Assembly (NCBI GenBank): GCA_963842575.1
Contig: CAWJGS010000010.1
Coordinates: 682,001 to 746,000, forward strand
Reading direction: 5' to 3'
DNA from: JACDER01 sp963842575
GTDB taxonomy: Bacteria; Actinomycetota; Thermoleophilia; Gaiellales; Gaiellaceae
Length of the DNA: 64,000 nt
The position numbers were made by a program, and so were the translations under genes. Under the pieces are notes generated by a model that saw nothing but the letters and a program-made list of their open reading frames with translations, was not told the origin of the DNA and did no database searches. Positions within the stretch are counted from its first letter, which is position 1. The number at the start of each line of letters is the position of its first letter. Of the stretch, positions 62,510 to 64,000 are shown piece after piece.

Positions 62510-63680
62510 CGGCCAGGAGGAAGGCCCGGTTCTCCTTGAGCATCTGCCGCGCGATCACGAGACGCTGGATCTGGTTCGTCCCCTCGTAGATCTGCGTGAT
62601 CTTCGCGTCGCGCATCATCCGCTCGACCGGGTACTCGCGCATGTAGCCGTACCCGCCGAGCACCTGGACGGCGTCGGTGGTCACGTCCATCGCCACGTCG
62701 GTGCAGTAGAGCTTCGCCATCGCGGAGATCTTGGTGACCTCATCCGCCGGTGCGCCCTCGTCGATCATCAGCCCGCACTTGTACAGCAGGCCTCGGGCCG
62801 CCTCGCACTTCGTCTCCATGTCGGCGAGCATCGCCGCGATCAGCTGGTGCTGCGCAATCGGCTTGCCCATCGTCTCCCGCGTGCGCGCATACTCGAGCGC
62901 ATAGTCGGTCGCGCCCTGCGCCAGGCCGAGACCCTGGGCGCCGATTCCGGGACGTGAGCGGTCGAGGATCCGCATCGCGATCCGGAACCCCTCGCCCTCC
63001 TCGCCGAGAAGGTTCTCCGCGGCGACGCGGCAGTCGTTGAAGAAGATCTCGCCCGTGGTCGAGCCCTTGATCCCCATCTTCGGCTCGATCCGCCCGACCT
63101 CGAACCCCGGGGCGCTCGCCTCGACGAGGAAGGCGGAGATGCCTGCGTGCCCCGCCTCGGGATCGGTCTTGGCGAAGACGGTGTAGAGGTCGGCGACTCC
63201 GGCGTTCGTGATGAAGCGCTTGGAGCCGTTCAGGACGTACTCGCCGCCGTGGCGCTCAGCCGTCGTGCGCATCGCCGCCGAGTCCGATCCCGAGCCCGGC
63301 TCGGTGAGCGCATACGCGCACAGCCATTCTCCGCTCGCGAGCTTCGGGAGGTAACGCCGCTTCTGCTCCTCGTCGCCGGCCAGCTTGAGCCCGAGCGAGC
63401 CGAGCTCCTGCACGGCGAGGAGGAGGCCGGTCGTCGCGCAGACCTTGGAGATCTCCTCGATCGCGACGAGCACCATCAGCGCCCCCGTGCCCGTCCCGCC
63501 GTACTCCTCCTCGAAGGGAAGGCCGAAGATGTCGTACTCGCGGAACAGCTCGACCATGTCCCACGGGAACTCGGCGGTCTTGTCGATCTCCTCGGCGCGC
63601 GGCGCGACGCGCTCGCGCGCGAGCGTGCGGACGATGTCGCGGATCTCGCGCTGCTCGTCGGTCAGCGGGTCGTAGCGCAC
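62499..63680 (-). CDS. Acyl-CoA dehydrogenase
   Basis: FAD enzyme that introduces the 2,3-double bond in acyl-CoA, 393 residues. Family segments: LFREYDIFGLPFEEEYGGTG, CAYALTEPGSGSDSAAM, NGSKRFITNAGVADLYTVFA, VLGGYGYMREYPVERMMRDAKI and IYEGTNQIQRLVIAR with the catalytic Glu. Short-chain acyl-CoA or butyryl-CoA preference is common for this subtype, but is not decided here. GTG start 63680. Followed by the methyltransferase with an 11-base overlap. Confidence 0.95.
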   Translation of the reverse strand: MRYDPLTDEQREIRDIVRTLARERVAPRAEEIDKTAEFPWDMVELFREYDIFGLPFEEEYGGTGTGALMVLVAIEEISKVCATTGLLLAVQELGSLGLKLAGDEEQKRRYLPKLASGEWLCAYALTEPGSGSDSAAMRTTAERHGGEYVLNGSKRFITNAGVADLYTVFAKTDPEAGHAGISAFLVEASAPGFEVGRIEPKMGIKGSTTGEIFFNDCRVAAENLLGEEGEGFRIAMRILDRSRPGIGAQGLGLAQGATDYALEYARTRETMGKPIAQHQLIAAMLADMETKCEAARGLLYKCGLMIDEGAPADEVTKISAMAKLYCTDVAMDVTTDAVQVLGGYGYMREYPVERMMRDAKITQIYEGTNQIQRLVIARQMLKENRAFLLAGVG

Positions 63681-63711
63681 GCGCTGAGTGTAGTGCCAGC
63701 ACGAGCAACGA

Positions 63712-63734
63712 GAAGGCCCGCCGGGCGGGCCTTC
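63712..63734 (-). terminator. Hairpin downstream of the last gene
   Basis: GAAGGCCC (63712-63719) and GGGCCTTC (63727-63734) form an 8-base stem, extended by GC/GC in the loop to ten pairs. It lies between the stop of the edge gene at 63760 and the acyl-CoA dehydrogenase start, so it probably ends transcription of the edge gene. No U-tract follows on the minus strand. Confidence 0.55.
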
Positions 63735-63759
63735 GTCGCATCGACACGCACCTGGCGTG

Positions 63760-64000
63760 TTACTTGATTGTGAGCTTCAGGTGGTTGTCGTCTGACGCCT
63801 GCTTGACCATCGTGATCCGGTAGATGCCCTTCGCCTTGAGCGTCAGCTTCGCGCCGACCGGATCGATCCTGGTGCCGCCGGGACCCTTGATCTTGAGCGC
63901 AGCCTCGTCGAGGTTGACGAGCGTCACCGCGCCGTGGCGGACGACGGTCTTCACGTACTTCCGTTGACTCGGCCCTCCGCCGAGATAGAACCAGTGGCAG
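63760..64000 (-). CDS. C-terminal part of a hypothetical protein, cut by window edge
   Basis: The minus-strand frame is open from the window edge to the stop at 63760 and reads WFYLGGGPSQRKYVKTVVRHG, then beta-rich segments such as TLKAKGIYRITMV and NHLKLTIK. A shorter start at a GTG at 63954 is possible, but the upstream residues look coding. No family recognised; the protein probably has a beta-sandwich at its end. Most of the gene lies outside the window. Confidence 0.5.
   Translation of the reverse strand, partial: CHWFYLGGGPSQRKYVKTVVRHGAVTLVNLDEAALKIKGPGGTRIDPVGAKLTLKAKGIYRITMVKQASDDNHLKLTIK

Noticed and set aside
1..64000. tRNA, rRNA, CRISPR, insertion sequence or prophage
   Set aside because: All gaps are short and explained by promoters, hairpins or the repeat; no cloverleaf, repeat-spacer array, transposase or phage gene was seen.

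Overview
The window is very GC-rich (roughly 70 percent G+C), tightly packed and coding on both strands, with one-base or four-base stop/start overlaps (TGATG, ATGA, GTGA, TTGA) at most operon junctions and frequent GTG and TTG starts. The gene set suggests a chromosomal segment of an uncultured actinobacterium, most likely class Thermoleophilia (Gaiellales or Solirubrobacterales relatives). The evidence is a class II DAHP synthase, an Lhr helicase, an actinobacterial-type HhH-GPD protein, an F420/LLM-type oxidoreductase, and the order priA-def-fmt-rsmB-rpe-ribD-ribE. The taxonomic call is inference. I see no rRNA, tRNA, CRISPR array, insertion sequence or prophage.

Layout. 1-9.6 kb: replication restart, N-formylmethionine processing, rRNA methylation and riboflavin genes, all minus strand, with a SGNH hydrolase on the plus strand and an unusual methyltransferase-nucleotidyltransferase fusion inside. 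9.6-13.5 kb: a ZIP metal transporter divergent from a DtxR-type regulator over a perfect palindrome, a polysaccharide deacetylase, and an MFS protein with a cyclic-nucleotide-binding tail. 13.5-23.2 kb: metK, a DUF3352-type lipoprotein, gpsA, der, cmk, aroA and tyrA in one run, then DAHP synthase. 23.2-31.1 kb: a beta-lactamase-family hydrolase, an ArsR-SRPBCC pair with two palindromic operators, clpP, chorismate mutase, then a complete trp attenuator (promoter, Trp-rich leader peptide, pause hairpin, terminator) ahead of trpE-trpG-trpS, a cation/proton exchanger and a pseudouridine synthase. 31.1-41.9 kb: SDR, scpB, scpA, lgt, a class III aminotransferase, dnaE, a GNAT enzyme and gamma-glutamyltranspeptidase. 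41.9-50 kb: fhs, an ftsZ-parA pair, acyltransferase, a nucleoside-kinase-like protein and a Nei/Fpg glycosylase. 50-64 kb: Lhr, two HIT-type proteins, DNA repair and NUDIX genes, a secreted-protein/GMC oxidoreductase pair, lipoproteins and an acyl-CoA dehydrogenase.

Aromatic amino acid synthesis is the strongest metabolic theme: DAHP synthase, aroA, tyrA, chorismate mutase, trpE and trpG all lie between 18 and 29 kb, with trpS placed behind the Trp-sensing leader. Chromosome maintenance and division form a second theme (priA, scpAB, dnaE, parA-ftsZ, lhr).

About two dozen genes, including essential ones (dnaE, lgt, tyrA, rsmB), carry single-base indels, many of them in G or C runs of three or more. 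I read these as sequence or assembly errors, not gene decay, and annotate such genes as single CDSs with the shift position stated. The most unusual signals are a dispersed hairpin repeat with compensatory stem changes (two copies), the trp attenuator, the methyltransferase-nucleotidyltransferase fusion, the FtsZ with a long N-terminal extension beside ParA, and a lipoprotein with a papain-like residue pattern.
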